Of a stretch of 64,000 nucleotides of DNA, positions 17,307 through 27,342 are shown one piece after another. The stretch spans positions 181,616-245,615 of the forward strand of contig CAJIZA010000004.1 in NCBI GenBank assembly GCA_905181815.1. The letters are read 5' to 3'. Source of the DNA: an uncultured Planktomarina sp. (GTDB taxonomy: Bacteria > Pseudomonadota > Alphaproteobacteria > Rhodobacterales > Rhodobacteraceae). The position numbers were made by a program, and so were the translations under genes. Numbering within the stretch: the stretch's first letter is position 1; every line of letters starts with the position of its first letter. The notes under the pieces are model-generated. The model had not been told where the DNA came from. It saw only the letters and a list, made by a program, of their open reading frames with translations, and made no database searches.

Positions 17307-18038
17307 TTATGCAGCCATAGATATTTTGCGCCGGCCCTGCGCGGTCAAAATGCTGCAACTCAGCTCCTCAAAGACCACAGCCGTAAGCGGATGGCCATAG
17401 CCAGCGCCGCTGTCGAGATTGACTCTGTTGCCATAATGGCAGGCCCGCTCGATCGGCGAATGGCCATGCACTATGAGCTTTGGATGCCGAGCGTCAAAAT
17501 CCAGAAACTCTTCGCGGATCCACAAAAGATCTTCTTCATCTTGATCGCACAGTGCGACACCGGGGCGGATACCTGCGTGACAAAAGAACAAATGCTCTGT
17601 CTCAAAGGTCAAAGGGCACCCCTCCAGAAACTCACGGTGCGCCTTTGGCACCGCGCGCAACGCCTCATCATGCACCGCAGAGAGCCGCCGGCGCGTGCTG
17701 AAGTCCAGCCCGTAAGAGCGCAGAGTGTCTTGCCCGCCCAACCGCTCATGCAGCCAACTCAAATCGGTAAAAAGATGCGGATCTGCCCGGCTTGGAGTTT
17801 GCAAAAACCACTCAAACATCCGGTCATGATTGCCCTTTAAAGATGTCCAATGGCGCCCTGCATCACGGCCCTGGATCAAAAAATCCAAAACGCCACGACT
17901 GTCAGGCCCCCGATCGGTATAGTCGCCAAGAAAGACGATGGGCGCCTCGGGTCCACCATCTTTTTCAATCCATTCAATAGCTTGGGTCATTTCGGCCAAT
18001 TGGCCATGGATGTCACCAATTGCATAGAGAGCAGTCAT
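17307..18038 (-). CDS. PPP-family metallophosphatase (serine/threonine phosphatase or Ap4A hydrolase type)
   Basis: The 243-residue protein carries all the motifs of the calcineurin-like PPP superfamily: IGDIHGQ (residues 7-13), LGDYTDRGPDS (about 37-47), LKGNHDRM (about 68-75) and VHGHSP near residue 185. These bind two metals and act on phosphate esters. Close relatives are annotated as protein phosphatases or as diadenosine tetraphosphatases, and sequence alone does not decide between them. The start overlaps the serA stop by 4 bases, so it is translated with the serine pathway genes. That could reflect housekeeping coupling, not a serine-specific role. Confidence 0.9.
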   Translation of the reverse strand: MTALYAIGDIHGQLAEMTQAIEWIEKDGGPEAPIVFLGDYTDRGPDSRGVLDFLIQGRDAGRHWTSLKGNHDRMFEWFLQTPSRADPHLFTDLSWLHERLGGQDTLRSYGLDFSTRRRLSAVHDEALRAVPKAHREFLEGCPLTFETEHLFFCHAGIRPGVALCDQDEEDLLWIREEFLDFDARHPKLIVHGHSPIERACHYGNRVNLDSGAGYGHPLTAVVFEELSCSILTAQGRRKISMAA

Positions 18039-19630
18039 GAGACGTCAAACTCTAAACGGCTGACTTGGTTGAATTTTCCAGTCGCCTGCAAATCGGCCAA
18101 AACCACATCAGAGACCGGCGCATCCACATACAGCAAGGCAATCGCCTGGCCACCTTCCGCAGCACGGCCCAATGTAAAATTCGCAATATTTACGTCATTT
18201 CTACCCATGATCGAGCCCAATATACCGATAATGCCCGGCACGTCATTATTGGTGGTATAGAGCATGTGGCGTCCAATTTCCGCATCCACATTAATACCCT
18301 TGATCTGGATAAAGCGCGGCTTGCCATCGCTGAACACTGTGCCAGCGACAGAGCGTTCCCGCGTTTGCGTGACCACTGTGACTTTGATGTAGGCATCAAA
18401 TACCCCAGATTTATTTTGATTGGTCGTGCTGATCTTAATGCCACGCTCTTCTGCAATCACTGGAGCGCTTACCATATTGACATCAGGATTGCCCGCTTTC
18501 ATGATCCCCGCCACAACTCCGCAGTTGAGCGCTGCGAGATTCATCGAAGCGACCGTGCCATCATATAAAATATTAATCGCCTTAATGGGCTCGGAGGTCA
18601 TTTGCCCGATAAATGCACCCAAATGCCCAGCCAAAGCCAACCATGGTCCCATGGTCTTGGCCTCTTCTGCTGTCACCGAAGGCATATTCAGCGCATTGGT
18701 CACAGCGCCCGTCAGCAGATAGTCAGACATTTGTTCGGCCACCTGCACAGCCACGTTTTCCTGCGCTTCCGTTGTGGCGGCGCCTAAATGGGGGGTGCAA
18801 ACCACGTTGGGCAATTTGAACAAAGGGCTGTCCGTTGCCGGCTCCACTTCGAACACATCGAAGGCTGCCCCTGCCACATGACCTGATCTCAGCGCTTCGG
18901 CCAAAGCGGCCTCATCGACCAAACCACCGCGGGCACAATTGATGACCCGCACACCGGGCTTCAACTTGGCAATCGCCTCTGCGTTCAAAATATTGTTGGT
19001 TTGCTCGGTTTTCGGCACATGCAGCGTGATGAAGTCAGCCCGCGCCAAGAGATCGTCCAGTTCCACTTTTTGTACACCCAATTTTTCGGCACGCTCTTCC
19101 GAGAGGAAGGGATCATAGGCCACAACCTTCATCTTGAGTCCCAGGGCACGCTCACAGACGATGCCGCCAATATTACCAGCCCCAATCACGCCAAGGGTCT
19201 TGCCCGTCAGCTCCACCCCCATGAATTTGGATTTTTCCCATTTCCCCGCGTGGGTAGAGGCGCTGGCCTCAGGAATTTGCCGCGCCACAGCGAACATCAT
19301 CGCGATGGCGTGTTCGGCAGTGGTGATCATATTGCCAAAGGGCGTATTCATCACGATCACACCTTTTTTGGAGGCGGCGGCGCGGTCGATATTATCCACA
19401 CCGATGCCAGCCCGGCCAATCACCTTAAGATTGCTGGCCGCATTGATAATTTTCTCTGTGGCCTTGGTCGCAGAGCGAATGGCCAAGCCATCATATTGAT
19501 CAATGACAGAGAGCAATTTGTTTTTGTCCTTGCCAATGCTTGGATCGAAATCCACGTCGATACCACGATCGCGGAAGATTTGAACGGCAGTTTCAGAGAG
19601 TTTGTCGGATACGAGTACTTTCGGGGCCAT
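18035..19630 (-). CDS. serA: D-3-phosphoglycerate dehydrogenase
   Basis: The 531-residue enzyme oxidises 3-phosphoglycerate to 3-phosphohydroxypyruvate with NAD+, the first step of serine synthesis. Started at the ATG at 19630 (MAPKVLVSDKLSE), it shows the substrate domain, the NAD-binding GVIGAGNIGG (about 145-154), and the catalytic Arg in NCARGGLVDE, Glu and His (TPHLGAATTEAQ). Its length is that of the long form, with an intervening domain and a C-terminal ACT domain (NDVPGIIGILGSIMGRNDVNIANF) that is often the site of serine feedback. It lies 54 bp after serC and overlaps the next gene, forming serC-serA-phosphatase. Confidence 0.97.
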   Translation of the reverse strand: MAPKVLVSDKLSETAVQIFRDRGIDVDFDPSIGKDKNKLLSVIDQYDGLAIRSATKATEKIINAASNLKVIGRAGIGVDNIDRAAASKKGVIVMNTPFGNMITTAEHAIAMMFAVARQIPEASASTHAGKWEKSKFMGVELTGKTLGVIGAGNIGGIVCERALGLKMKVVAYDPFLSEERAEKLGVQKVELDDLLARADFITLHVPKTEQTNNILNAEAIAKLKPGVRVINCARGGLVDEAALAEALRSGHVAGAAFDVFEVEPATDSPLFKLPNVVCTPHLGAATTEAQENVAVQVAEQMSDYLLTGAVTNALNMPSVTAEEAKTMGPWLALAGHLGAFIGQMTSEPIKAINILYDGTVASMNLAALNCGVVAGIMKAGNPDVNMVSAPVIAEERGIKISTTNQNKSGVFDAYIKVTVVTQTRERSVAGTVFSDGKPRFIQIKGINVDAEIGRHMLYTTNNDVPGIIGILGSIMGRNDVNIANFTLGRAAEGGQAIALLYVDAPVSDVVLADLQATGKFNQVSRLEFDVS

Positions 19631-19684
19631 ATCGGCGCTCCTTATCTTATGAGTGAAGAGAGTGGGACCTGGCCCCACCTAAAA

Positions 19685-20827
19685 TTATTGTGTGTCAAGC
19701 TCGCAGCGGTAGGCCCATTCCAGCCAGGGCAACATCGCCAGGACATCTGCCGTTTCAACCGTAGCCCCGCACCAAATGCGCAGGCCTGCTGGCGCGTCGC
19801 GATAGGCACCAATATCAAGGGCAGTGCCCTCTGCCCCCAAACGTTTGGCGACCGCTTTGGCAAAACCTGCCGGATCTTGAATGTGCGGATCGGTGAATTT
19901 CAAACAAACCGAGGTGACCGAGCGCGTCGCTGGGTCCACAGCGAGATTTTCAATCCAGTCCCGGGTGTCGCAAAAATCCCAAACCGCTTCAGCATTGGCC
20001 TGTGCACGGGCCATCAACCCTGCCAGACCACCAAGGCTTTCAGCCCAGTCCAACGCAAACAAATAATCCTCAACGCAGAGCATCGACGGGGTATTGATCG
20101 TCTCGCCTTGAAAAATGCCTTCGATCAGCTTGCCGCCCTTGGTGAGGCGAAAAATTTTCGGCATGGGCCAGGCCGGGGTGTAGCTTTCCAGCCGCTCCAC
20201 CGCACGCGGTGAGAGAATAAGCACCCCATGCGCCGCTTCCCCGCCAAGCACTTTTTGCCAGCTGAAGGTCGTCACATCGAGCTTGTCCCAAGGCAGGTCC
20301 ACTGCAAAGGCCGCAGAGGTTGCGTCGCAAAGTGTCAAACCCGCGCGATCGGCCGCAATAGCAGAGCCATCAGGCATACACACGCCGGAGGTCGTGCCGT
20401 TCCAAGTGAAACAAACGTCATTGTCATAATTCAGCGTCGCCATGTCGAAAATTTCGCCATAGGAGGCGATATGTTCGGAGGCGTTGATCTTTAACTGTTT
20501 CACAACATCGCTGACCCAGCCAGCGCCAAAGCTTTCCCAGGCAACCATCTGCGTCGGGCGCGCGCCCAGCAAAGACCACATGGCCATCTCAAAAGCGCCG
20601 GTATCGGAGGCCGGTACGATGCCAATTTTATAATCTGCCGGGATCTTTAGAACGCGGCGAGTTTGCTCAATGGCCTCAGCCAACTTTGCCTTGCCGCCTG
20701 CTGCGCGATGCGAACGGCCAAGCCAAGCATCACTCAAAGCACTCTGGGTCCATGTGGGAGGTTTGGCGCAGGGGCCAGAAGAAAAACGCGGATTAGCCGG
20801 CCGCGATGCCGGGTATTCAATAGCCAT
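19685..20827 (-). CDS. serC: Phosphoserine aminotransferase
   Basis: The 380-residue PLP enzyme converts 3-phosphohydroxypyruvate and glutamate to phosphoserine. It is of the alphaproteobacterial type, beginning [19 protein letters not shown]. The PLP lysine is in [15 protein letters not shown] (about residue 192). I chose the ATG at 20827. The open frame runs 56 codons further upstream but that part overlaps a conserved leader structure and has no similarity. It heads a transcript with serA. A serC-type RNA leader is likely just upstream. Confidence 0.96.
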   Translation of the reverse strand: MAIEYPASRPANPRFSSGPCAKPPTWTQSALSDAWLGRSHRAAGGKAKLAEAIEQTRRVLKIPADYKIGIVPASDTGAFEMAMWSLLGARPTQMVAWESFGAGWVSDVVKQLKINASEHIASYGEIFDMATLNYDNDVCFTWNGTTSGVCMPDGSAIAADRAGLTLCDATSAAFAVDLPWDKLDVTTFSWQKVLGGEAAHGVLILSPRAVERLESYTPAWPMPKIFRLTKGGKLIEGIFQGETINTPSMLCVEDYLFALDWAESLGGLAGLMARAQANAEAVWDFCDTRDWIENLAVDPATRSVTSVCLKFTDPHIQDPAGFAKAVAKRLGAEGTALDIGAYRDAPAGLRIWCGATVETADVLAMLPWLEWAYRCELDTQ

Positions 20828-20834
20828 CAATGCT

Positions 20835-20900
20835 ATCCTCTCAGATATGCGCCCTTCGTTGGGGAAGGGTGTCCCACCTGAGTGAGCTACCCAATTGCGC
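20835..20900 (-). ncRNA. Candidate serC RNA leader motif
   Basis: Just ahead of the serC start on the minus strand is a 6-bp hairpin (GAAGGG and CCCTTC, at 20864-20869 and 20852-20857 on the plus strand) next to the CTCACTCAGGTGGGAC segment. A conserved serC RNA motif (Rfam) is known in this position in alphaproteobacteria. The placement and the hairpin fit, but I cannot score it against the covariance model. Its role would be cis-regulation of serC-serA. Confidence 0.5.
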
Positions 20901-21018
20901 ATTAAGCCACAAGAGCAGAAATGTCGGATTTTACACAAATTACATCGCAGTCGGGCCACATCCTGAGCAGATCGGAAACTTCGCCATCCGGGCAACCGAT
21001 CCCGCCCACGATTTCCTT

Positions 21019-21516
21019 TTAAGGATAGGCAGCGCGCAGCTGGGCTATTTTTTCGTCAGTCACATCACCCTCGATGAGCACATGCACTTGGCCGTCGCGG
21101 CCCACCAGAGCGATATAAATCTCGTCGCGCCCATCGATGCCCAATGCCTTGTTGAACGCACGCTGGCTCGAATAAATCGTAATCGTCCGACCGCGCATCG
21201 CGGTTGAGGTGATGCCGGAGCGCATGCCATTATCAACGAAGGTACGAAACAGAGCCGCGCCGCGCCCCACAACGGGCAGCTCAGCCCAGGCCAGTCCCCC
21301 AAGTTCCTGCAACCCTAAACGCGCCACCCAAGCGTTGATACTTGGCTGTTGGTTCCGTTTATAGGCAATGAAAACAATCGTGGGATCACCTGGAAGATCT
21401 TGAGGCAGGCTGACGGCGCGCCCATTCAAATCATCGGCATCAAGCGGAGGAAACTGTAGCTCCGCTATCGCCATATTGGCCAGAAACACGGCGATTATCA
21501 CTACAGAAATCCGCAT
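21019..21516 (-). CDS. Exported thioredoxin-fold-like protein, possibly Atp10-related
   Basis: The 165-residue protein has a signal peptide ([19 protein letters not shown], cleavage near residue 18). The mature part has [20 protein letters not shown], then a strand [20 protein letters not shown], a [21 protein letters not shown] block and a final [16 protein letters not shown] strand. This pattern resembles peroxiredoxin-like folds without a CxxC, and the order of blocks recalls mitochondrial Atp10, an ATP synthase assembly factor. That link is from memory and unproven. It lies between serC and the divergent serB, on the serC strand, 190 bp ahead of serC. Confidence 0.75.
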   Translation of the reverse strand: MRISVVIIAVFLANMAIAELQFPPLDADDLNGRAVSLPQDLPGDPTIVFIAYKRNQQPSINAWVARLGLQELGGLAWAELPVVGRGAALFRTFVDNGMRSGITSTAMRGRTITIYSSQRAFNKALGIDGRDEIYIALVGRDGQVHVLIEGDVTDEKIAQLRAAYP

Positions 21517-21632
21517 TAGCGCATCCTTTTCCTCGAATGAGATTCAGGGTTCTTTCGTCCAGCAACCGGCTTTGGATCACTTGCAACTCTGCAAACTTCT
21601 TGGCACATGACATCAAAGAAGGAATATCGCGG

Positions 21633-22511
21633 ATGTTTGTAACCACTTTATTGTGCCAGCCAGGCCAAGCGGCCATCACCCCTACATTGGCGCAATCGCT
21701 CTGCTATGCCTGGGGCGGGCGGGGCCTCACTTGGTTGGCACCGCGCGAAGCCGTGGAATTTGAATGCCTGCAAAGGCCCGACACCCTCTGGCAGGTGTGG
21801 CAAGAGATGCAGGCTCAGAAAATTGATCTGGTGGTGCAGCCCTGCGCCGGGCGACGCAAGAAAATGTTGCTGGCCGATATGGACAGCACCATGATTGAGC
21901 AAGAGTGCATCGATGAGCTGGCCGTGGAAGCCGGCGTTGGGGATGAGGTATCACAGATCACCGCAAGAGCGATGAATGGCGAATTGGATTTCGAACAAGC
22001 CCTGCAAGAACGCACCCGGCTGCTCAAGGGTCTGGCGGTTGAGATCATCGACGAAGTCTATCAATCACGCATCACCTATATGCCCGGCGGCGCGCAGCTT
22101 TTGGCAACGATGAAAGCGAGTGGCGCCTATGCAGATCTTGTTAGCGGCGGCTTTACAGACTTCACAGCCAAGGTCGCCAGCACGCTGGGGTTTGATAGCC
22201 ACAGGGCCAACCGGCTGTTGCAAGCGGAGCAATCTTTGACGGGTGAGGTGGGGTTGCCCATATTGGGCCATGAAGCCAAGGTGACCGCCCTCAACGAGCT
22301 CACAGCCGCGCGCGGCCTCACGCCTCAAGATGTACTGGCCGTTGGAGATGGCGCCAATGACTTGGGCATGTTGCAGCTGGCCGGAACCGGCGTGGCGCTT
22401 CATGCTAAACCCATCGTGCAAGAGCAGGTGTCGGTGCGCATCAATCACGGAGATTTGACCGCGCTGCTCTACCTGCAAGGCTATCCATCTTCACAATTTG
22501 TCACAACCTGA
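21633..22511 (+). CDS. serB: Phosphoserine phosphatase
   Basis: The 292-residue HAD-superfamily enzyme releases serine from phosphoserine, the last step of the pathway. The nucleophile motif LLADMDSTMIEQECIDELA begins near residue 80, SGGFTDF supplies motif II, and VGDGANDLGML the metal-binding motif IV. The first 75 residues form the small ACT-like N-terminal domain seen in proteobacterial SerB. I chose the ATG at 21633 (MFVTTLL). An upstream in-frame ATG at 21537 lies in the shared promoter region. It is divergent from the serC operon, so all three pathway genes are within 4.5 kb. Confidence 0.95.
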   Translation: MFVTTLLCQPGQAAITPTLAQSLCYAWGGRGLTWLAPREAVEFECLQRPDTLWQVWQEMQAQKIDLVVQPCAGRRKKMLLADMDSTMIEQECIDELAVEAGVGDEVSQITARAMNGELDFEQALQERTRLLKGLAVEIIDEVYQSRITYMPGGAQLLATMKASGAYADLVSGGFTDFTAKVASTLGFDSHRANRLLQAEQSLTGEVGLPILGHEAKVTALNELTAARGLTPQDVLAVGDGANDLGMLQLAGTGVALHAKPIVQEQVSVRINHGDLTALLYLQGYPSSQFVTT

Positions 22512-22571
22512 CTCTAGATCGGCCCAAGTGGACGCCGATTTAGCGGTTTGAACATATCCCAATTCAATACC

Positions 22572-23546
22572 TTAGAGGAGCGCCGAAATCTGTCCGGTCT
22601 GCAGCCCATCCCAATTGTGGATCGGACCCAAGCGTTTGAGAGCGGCGGGATGATAAGCCTCTAGCACCCCAAGCCGGATCAACAAAGCCGTGATCAGCGC
22701 CTCACTGGCGCGGGTTGCCCCATCTTCAATCTTCACCGCAATCCCTGCCCGCAGACTCGGGATAATCGCGATAAACACCGCTTCTGCCCCCGTCTTCAGT
22801 GCAACGCCAGGAGCCGCGCGCATCAATTCCGTGCAGGCACGGGTCTCGCCCGCCACCAATTCAGGATACACCATCATCGCATCACGCAGCTCTGAAGCGG
22901 CCTTTCCGATCTGATCGGCACCGTCTGCGGCACAGCGCGCCATACCCCGAGCCAATCCGGCTACACTGCAGGCCCAATTGGGCGCAGAGCAGCCGTCAAT
23001 GCCATAGCCCGGGCTGATCTCGCCGGTCATCTCTTCAAAGGCCGCCCGCACGGCAATTTGAACCGGATGATCCACCTCGTGATACTCAGGCCCGGCATGC
23101 AAATGTTGCGCCAATGTCAAAAATCCGCAGTGCTTTCCTGAACAATTATTGTGGTAACGGCAGGCGGATTGATCGGTTTTCACCAAGTGATTACTGGCCA
23201 GTATATCCCTGGGCCACTGGGTCCCACAGCGAAAATCCGCATCGGTCTTGCCGAGCTGCCCCAGCCAGTTCAGCACAAGCTGCGAATGGATTTCCGCCCC
23301 CTGATGTGAGGCGCAAGCCAATGCCAGATGCCGCGCCGTCAAGGCTTGGGCCGCGGCCGCGCCGGAGGTCACAAGGGGAACGGCCTGCAATATTTTGCAC
23401 GATGAACGGGGCAGTATCACATGCTCAGGATCACCCCAAGCTTCCAAAATTTCGCCTTCGAAATTGCAAATCACCGCATGACCGCGGTGCTGACTTTCTA
23501 AAAATTCGCCCCGCCAAACTTCAATCAAGGGAGTTGCATTTAACAT
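22572..23546 (-). CDS. L-asparaginase II family protein
   Basis: The 324-residue protein matches the thermolabile (Rhizobium etli type) asparaginase family PF06089, unrelated in fold to the E. coli enzymes. Typical blocks are IEVWRGEFLESQHRG near the start, PRSSCKILQAVPLV, CASHQGAEIHS, HNNCSGKHCGFL (about 131-142) and GYGIDGCSAPNW. Conserved Ser-Lys pairs in SCK and SGKH are thought to form the active site in this family. It would hydrolyse asparagine to aspartate and ammonia. It is a single gene convergent with serB. Confidence 0.92.
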   Translation of the reverse strand: MLNATPLIEVWRGEFLESQHRGHAVICNFEGEILEAWGDPEHVILPRSSCKILQAVPLVTSGAAAAQALTARHLALACASHQGAEIHSQLVLNWLGQLGKTDADFRCGTQWPRDILASNHLVKTDQSACRYHNNCSGKHCGFLTLAQHLHAGPEYHEVDHPVQIAVRAAFEEMTGEISPGYGIDGCSAPNWACSVAGLARGMARCAADGADQIGKAASELRDAMMVYPELVAGETRACTELMRAAPGVALKTGAEAVFIAIIPSLRAGIAVKIEDGATRASEALITALLIRLGVLEAYHPAALKRLGPIHNWDGLQTGQISALL

Positions 23547-23708
23547 TTAGGTCTCCAAACAAGCATTTTTTTGCCAAGAGCGCCCTTTGAGGGCTTCCCC
23601 CATGGGTCTCTGGTGCGTTAAGTTCCCGATACCAAAAGACCACCTCTACGGCCAGATGAAATCTCTGCGCCCACGGGGTGACCGGCGAAATTAATAAAGG
23701 CGTATCTA

Positions 23709-24233
23709 ATGTTAAAGTCAGTGATTTCTTCTGCGGCATGTGTTTTGGCATTTCTTTGTTCGGCCGCTTCCGCGCAAGAAACCTCAAACCGGGTGGCCGC
23801 CAAAACCGATTGGTCGGTGTTCGTCGAAAGTAACCCGAAAGAATGTTGGGCGGTGACGGCACCCAAAGAAACTGTCAACACCAAAGGAGGCAAAGTCGTC
23901 TCGGTGCGCCGCGGCCGGATCCTTCTGTTTGTGTTTCACCGCCCCGGGAATGACGTGAAAGGTCAAGTGGCCTTCACCGGTGGCTACCCTTTCGCCAAGG
24001 ATCGCCCGATCACTTTGAACATCGACGGTGCAGATTTTGACCTCTCAGTAGATGGCGAATGGGCCTGGCCACCAAGCCCAAGTGATGACGCTAAAATTGT
24101 TGCAGCCATGAAACGTGGCGCAAAGGCCGTGGTCACAGCGCAATCGGAGCGCGGCACGGTGACCAAGGACACATTCAGCCTGAAGGGCTTTACTGCCGCT
24201 GTCACCGATTCTGAAAAACGCTGCGCCGGCTGA
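23709..24233 (+). CDS. Invasion-associated locus B (IalB) family exported protein
   Basis: The 174-residue protein has a signal peptide (MLKSVISSAACVLAFLCSAASAQ, cleaved near 22-23). The mature part starts DWSVFVESNPKECWAVTAP, typical of the IalB family, and carries two cysteines (about 46 and 172) that could pair in the periplasm. IalB proteins occur throughout alphaproteobacteria, including free-living ones. The name comes from Bartonella, and the biochemical role is not settled. It lies 70 bp before rlmN on the same strand. Confidence 0.9.
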   Translation: MLKSVISSAACVLAFLCSAASAQETSNRVAAKTDWSVFVESNPKECWAVTAPKETVNTKGGKVVSVRRGRILLFVFHRPGNDVKGQVAFTGGYPFAKDRPITLNIDGADFDLSVDGEWAWPPSPSDDAKIVAAMKRGAKAVVTAQSERGTVTKDTFSLKGFTAAVTDSEKRCAG

Positions 24234-24264
24234 AAAGGCCCGTACGATTGGCAAACACCCCAGG

Positions 24265-24280
24265 TCCTGCTAAAGCAGGA
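24265..24280 (+). other. Small hairpin between ialB and rlmN
   Basis: TCCTGC and GCAGGA form a 6-bp stem with a four-base TAAA loop, 24 bases ahead of the rlmN start. It has no T-run, so it may be an mRNA leader structure or a weak terminator. Confidence 0.35.
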
Positions 24281-24303
24281 ACTGTTTCATATGGATAACA
24301 GCC

Positions 24304-25494
24304 ATGACCTCTGCCTCCGCTCCCATCAACCAAGATCTCGTGACCCTGCCACGCAAGTTGCCGGAGGGGCCCATCAATCTGGTTGGCCTAACGCGTGATG
24401 CGCTGCGGGAGGCGTTGATCACAGCGGGCACCCCAGAGAAGCAGGTCAAAATGCGGCTAGGGCAGCTCTGGCAATGGATCTACGAAAAGGGCGTGCGCGA
24501 TTTTGAGCAGATGACAAATCTGTCCAAAGACTACCGCTCGTTTTTGGCGGGACATTTTGTGATCGCCATTCCCGAAGTGGTCTCCAAGCAAGTCTCCACA
24601 GATGGCACACGCAAATATCTGGTGCGCATTGCTGGCGGGCATGAGGTGGAAACGGTCTATATTCCTGAATCTGATCGCGGCACGCTCTGTATAAGCAGTC
24701 AAGTCGGCTGTACCCTCACCTGTTCGTTTTGCCACACTGGTACGCAAAAATTGGTGCGCAACCTCACCGCAGGGGAAATTATCGGCCAGGTGATGCTGGC
24801 CCGGGATGATCTGGGCGAATGGCCCGCTCCAGGGCGCAATCCGGCCACCTCCGCAAGGCTTCTGTCGAACATCGTGCTCATGGGCATGGGCGAGCCACTT
24901 TATAATTTTGAAAATGTCCGCGATGCGATGAAAATCGCCATGGACCCCGAAGGCATTCAGCTGTCACGGCGGCGCATCACCCTGTCGACATCCGGCGTCG
25001 TGCCAGAAATCGCGCGAACAGCAACGGAAATTGGCTGTCTTTTGGCAGTCTCCTTTCATGCCACCAAAGACGAAGTCCGCGACAAGCTGGTCCCCATAAA
25101 CAAGCGCTGGAACATCGAGGCTCTTCTGGATGCCCTGCGCGCCTATCCAAAGGCGAGCAATTCAGAGCGGATCACCTTTGAATATGTCATGCTCAAGGGC
25201 ATTAACGATAGCGACGCCGATGCGCATCGCTTGGTTGAGCTGATCAAGGGTATACCCGCCAAGGTAAATCTCATCCCCTTCAACCCTTGGCCCGGTGCGC
25301 CCTATGAGCGCTCTTCTAACAATCGTATCAATGCATTTTCAGAAATCGTCTACCAAGCCGGCTATGCCAGCCCCGTACGCAAGCCGCGGGGCGAAGATAT
25401 TTTTGCCGCCTGCGGGCAGCTTAAATCGGCCACCGAAAGGGCCCGCAAGAGCCGCAAGGACATCGCGGCAGAGACCGGCATTCATTCCACCTAG
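24304..25494 (+). CDS. rlmN: 23S rRNA/tRNA (adenine-C2)-methyltransferase
   Basis: The 396-residue radical-SAM enzyme methylates C2 of A2503 in 23S rRNA and of A37 in some tRNAs. The radical-SAM cluster cysteines are Cys136, Cys140 and Cys143 in the CTLTCSFC motif. The C-terminal Cys370 in IFAACGQL matches the residue that forms the protein-RNA link, with its partner upstream. GMGEPLYNF and [10 protein letters not shown] are typical SAM-binding segments. The N-terminal 100 residues form the usual RNA-binding region. Confidence 0.96.
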   Translation: MTSASAPINQDLVTLPRKLPEGPINLVGLTRDALREALITAGTPEKQVKMRLGQLWQWIYEKGVRDFEQMTNLSKDYRSFLAGHFVIAIPEVVSKQVSTDGTRKYLVRIAGGHEVETVYIPESDRGTLCISSQVGCTLTCSFCHTGTQKLVRNLTAGEIIGQVMLARDDLGEWPAPGRNPATSARLLSNIVLMGMGEPLYNFENVRDAMKIAMDPEGIQLSRRRITLSTSGVVPEIARTATEIGCLLAVSFHATKDEVRDKLVPINKRWNIEALLDALRAYPKASNSERITFEYVMLKGINDSDADAHRLVELIKGIPAKVNLIPFNPWPGAPYERSSNNRINAFSEIVYQAGYASPVRKPRGEDIFAACGQLKSATERARKSRKDIAAETGIHST

Positions 25495-25509
25495 CACGGG
25501 AGACAAACC

Positions 25510-26439
25510 ATGGTGACAGCAAAGGATGTGTCCGACGCTTGGACGCGGATTAAACCCCATGTGCTGCGCACCCCGGTTCTCGAAACCGATGTCTTTGGTA
25601 TGCCCCTCACCCTCAAGCTCGAACAGATGCAACACACGGGCAGCTTCAAAGCCCGTGGCGCAATGAATTCGTTGCTTTCCATGGAAGTGCCCAAAGCCGG
25701 CCTTGTGGCCGCTAGCGGCGGCAATCATGGCGCTGCCGTCGCTTGGGCCGCAGCACGCTTGGGTCAAAGAGCCCGCATTTATGTGCCCGAACTGGCAGGT
25801 GAGGCAAAAATCAATCTGATCCAAAGCCTGGGCGCTGATTTGATCGTCGTGCCCGGTGCCTTTGCCAATGCATTGGAGCAGGCCTTGAGCTATGAGAAAG
25901 ACAGCGGGGCAGCACAGATCCACGCCTTTGATGCCCCCGGAACAGTGGCTGGGCAAGGCACGGTCATGGCGGAATGGGAAGAGCAAGGCCTCACAGCCGA
26001 TACCGTTTTGATCGCCGTGGGCGGTGGCGGTTTGATCGGCGGTGCCATGGCCTGGCTTGAGGGGCGTCGTACACTGGTTGGGGTTGAGCCATTTAATGCA
26101 CCCACGCTCACACAGGCACTAAAACACGGGCCGAACACCACGGTCGAAGTCTCTGGACTGGCCGCTAATGCTTTGGGTGCAAAACAGGCCGGGCGTATTT
26201 GCTACGATTTAGCACGCATGACAGCCACGGATTGTGTCAATGTGGAAGATGAGGCTATCGCAGAAGCACAGAACCGGCTCTGGACTGCGCTGCGGCTTGT
26301 GGTTGAACCAGCCGGCGCCGCGGCCCTCGCCGCGCTGCTGAGCGGAGCCTACCGCCCACAAAAGGGCGAGCGCCTGGCTGTGCTTCTCTGCGGTGCCAAT
26401 CCGGCCGTCTCGCCTTTTGGACCTGCAAAGCTGCAATAG
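25510..26439 (+). CDS. PLP-dependent serine/threonine dehydratase
   Basis: The 309-residue fold-type II PLP enzyme is of the catabolic threonine dehydratase or serine racemase type. The cofactor lysine is Lys47 in TGSFKARGA, the asparagine loop is SGGNHGAA (about 70-77), and the phosphate-binding GGGGLIGG lies near residue 175. It lacks the C-terminal regulatory domain of IlvA, so it is not the biosynthetic threonine deaminase. Likely products are 2-oxobutyrate or pyruvate plus ammonia. It starts 15 bases after rlmN and lies 63 bp before dapD. Confidence 0.88.
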   Translation: MVTAKDVSDAWTRIKPHVLRTPVLETDVFGMPLTLKLEQMQHTGSFKARGAMNSLLSMEVPKAGLVAASGGNHGAAVAWAAARLGQRARIYVPELAGEAKINLIQSLGADLIVVPGAFANALEQALSYEKDSGAAQIHAFDAPGTVAGQGTVMAEWEEQGLTADTVLIAVGGGGLIGGAMAWLEGRRTLVGVEPFNAPTLTQALKHGPNTTVEVSGLAANALGAKQAGRICYDLARMTATDCVNVEDEAIAEAQNRLWTALRLVVEPAGAAALAALLSGAYRPQKGERLAVLLCGANPAVSPFGPAKLQ

Positions 26440-26502
26440 GCCGTGGACCTGCGCCGCAAGTTTAAGTATGAGGCAATAAAATTATATCAACCGGAGGCCT
26501 TT

Positions 26503-27330
26503 ATGTCGAACGCACATCTAGAAATTGCCATTGAGGCCGCGTGGGATGAACGCGACACCATCACCCCCGCCACCACCGGCGAAACCCGCGACGCGATTGA
26601 AACAACGCTCAATGCGCTCGACAGCGGCAAGCTGAGAGTTGCTGAAAAGCAAGAGGCAGGCGATTGGCATGTAAACCAATGGGCCAAAAAAGCGGTTCTT
26701 TTGGGCTTTCGTCTGAAAGATATGGAATTACAAGCCGGCAGTGCCCAAGGTGGCAACTGGTGGGATAAAGTCGACAGCAAGTGGGCCGGTTGGGGCACGG
26801 ATGATTGGACGGCCGCAGGCTTCCGCGCAGTCCCCAACTGCGTTGTGCGCAAATCGGCCTACATCGCCCCTGGCGTAGTTTTAATGCCTTCTTTTGTAAA
26901 CCTGGGCGCCTATGTGGGCAGCGGCACCATGGTCGACACTTGGGCCACGGTCGGCAGCTGCGCACAGATTGGCAAGAATGTGCATCTGTCCGGCGGCGTG
27001 GGCATAGGCGGCGTTTTGGAGCCCATGCAAGCGGGGCCAACCATTATTGAAGACAATTGCTTTATTGGCGCGCGCTCAGAAGTTGTTGAGGGCTGCATCG
27101 TGCGCGAAGGCGCGGTCTTGGGCATGGGGGTCTTTATCGGAAAATCCACCAAGATCGTCGACCGAGAAACTGGCGAAGTGATGTATGGAGAAGTACCGCC
27201 TTACTCAGTTGTGGTAGCGGGCACTATGCCTTCCAAAAACAACATCAACCTGTATTGCGCAGTGATCGTGAAACGGGTGGACGCCCAAACGCGCTCTAAG
27301 ACTGCCATCAATGAGCTCTTGCGCGACTAA
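26503..27330 (+). CDS. dapD: 2,3,4,5-tetrahydropyridine-2,6-dicarboxylate N-succinyltransferase
   Basis: The 275-residue trimeric enzyme succinylates tetrahydrodipicolinate in the diaminopimelate/lysine pathway. The second half (about 105-215) consists of left-handed beta-helix hexapeptide repeats ([38 protein letters not shown]), and the family motif [10 protein letters not shown] is present. The ATG at 26503 follows a good ribosome site (CGGAGG). An inverted repeat follows the stop, and then the small unknown gene and dapE. Confidence 0.97.
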   Translation: MSNAHLEIAIEAAWDERDTITPATTGETRDAIETTLNALDSGKLRVAEKQEAGDWHVNQWAKKAVLLGFRLKDMELQAGSAQGGNWWDKVDSKWAGWGTDDWTAAGFRAVPNCVVRKSAYIAPGVVLMPSFVNLGAYVGSGTMVDTWATVGSCAQIGKNVHLSGGVGIGGVLEPMQAGPTIIEDNCFIGARSEVVEGCIVREGAVLGMGVFIGKSTKIVDRETGEVMYGEVPPYSVVVAGTMPSKNNINLYCAVIVKRVDAQTRSKTAINELLRD

Positions 27331-27342
27331 TCCCGTCATAGG

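Noticed and set aside
19001-20212. Long open frame (about 400 codons) on the plus strand
   Set aside because: It is antisense to serA and serC, which carry all family motifs, and its product has no coherent domain.
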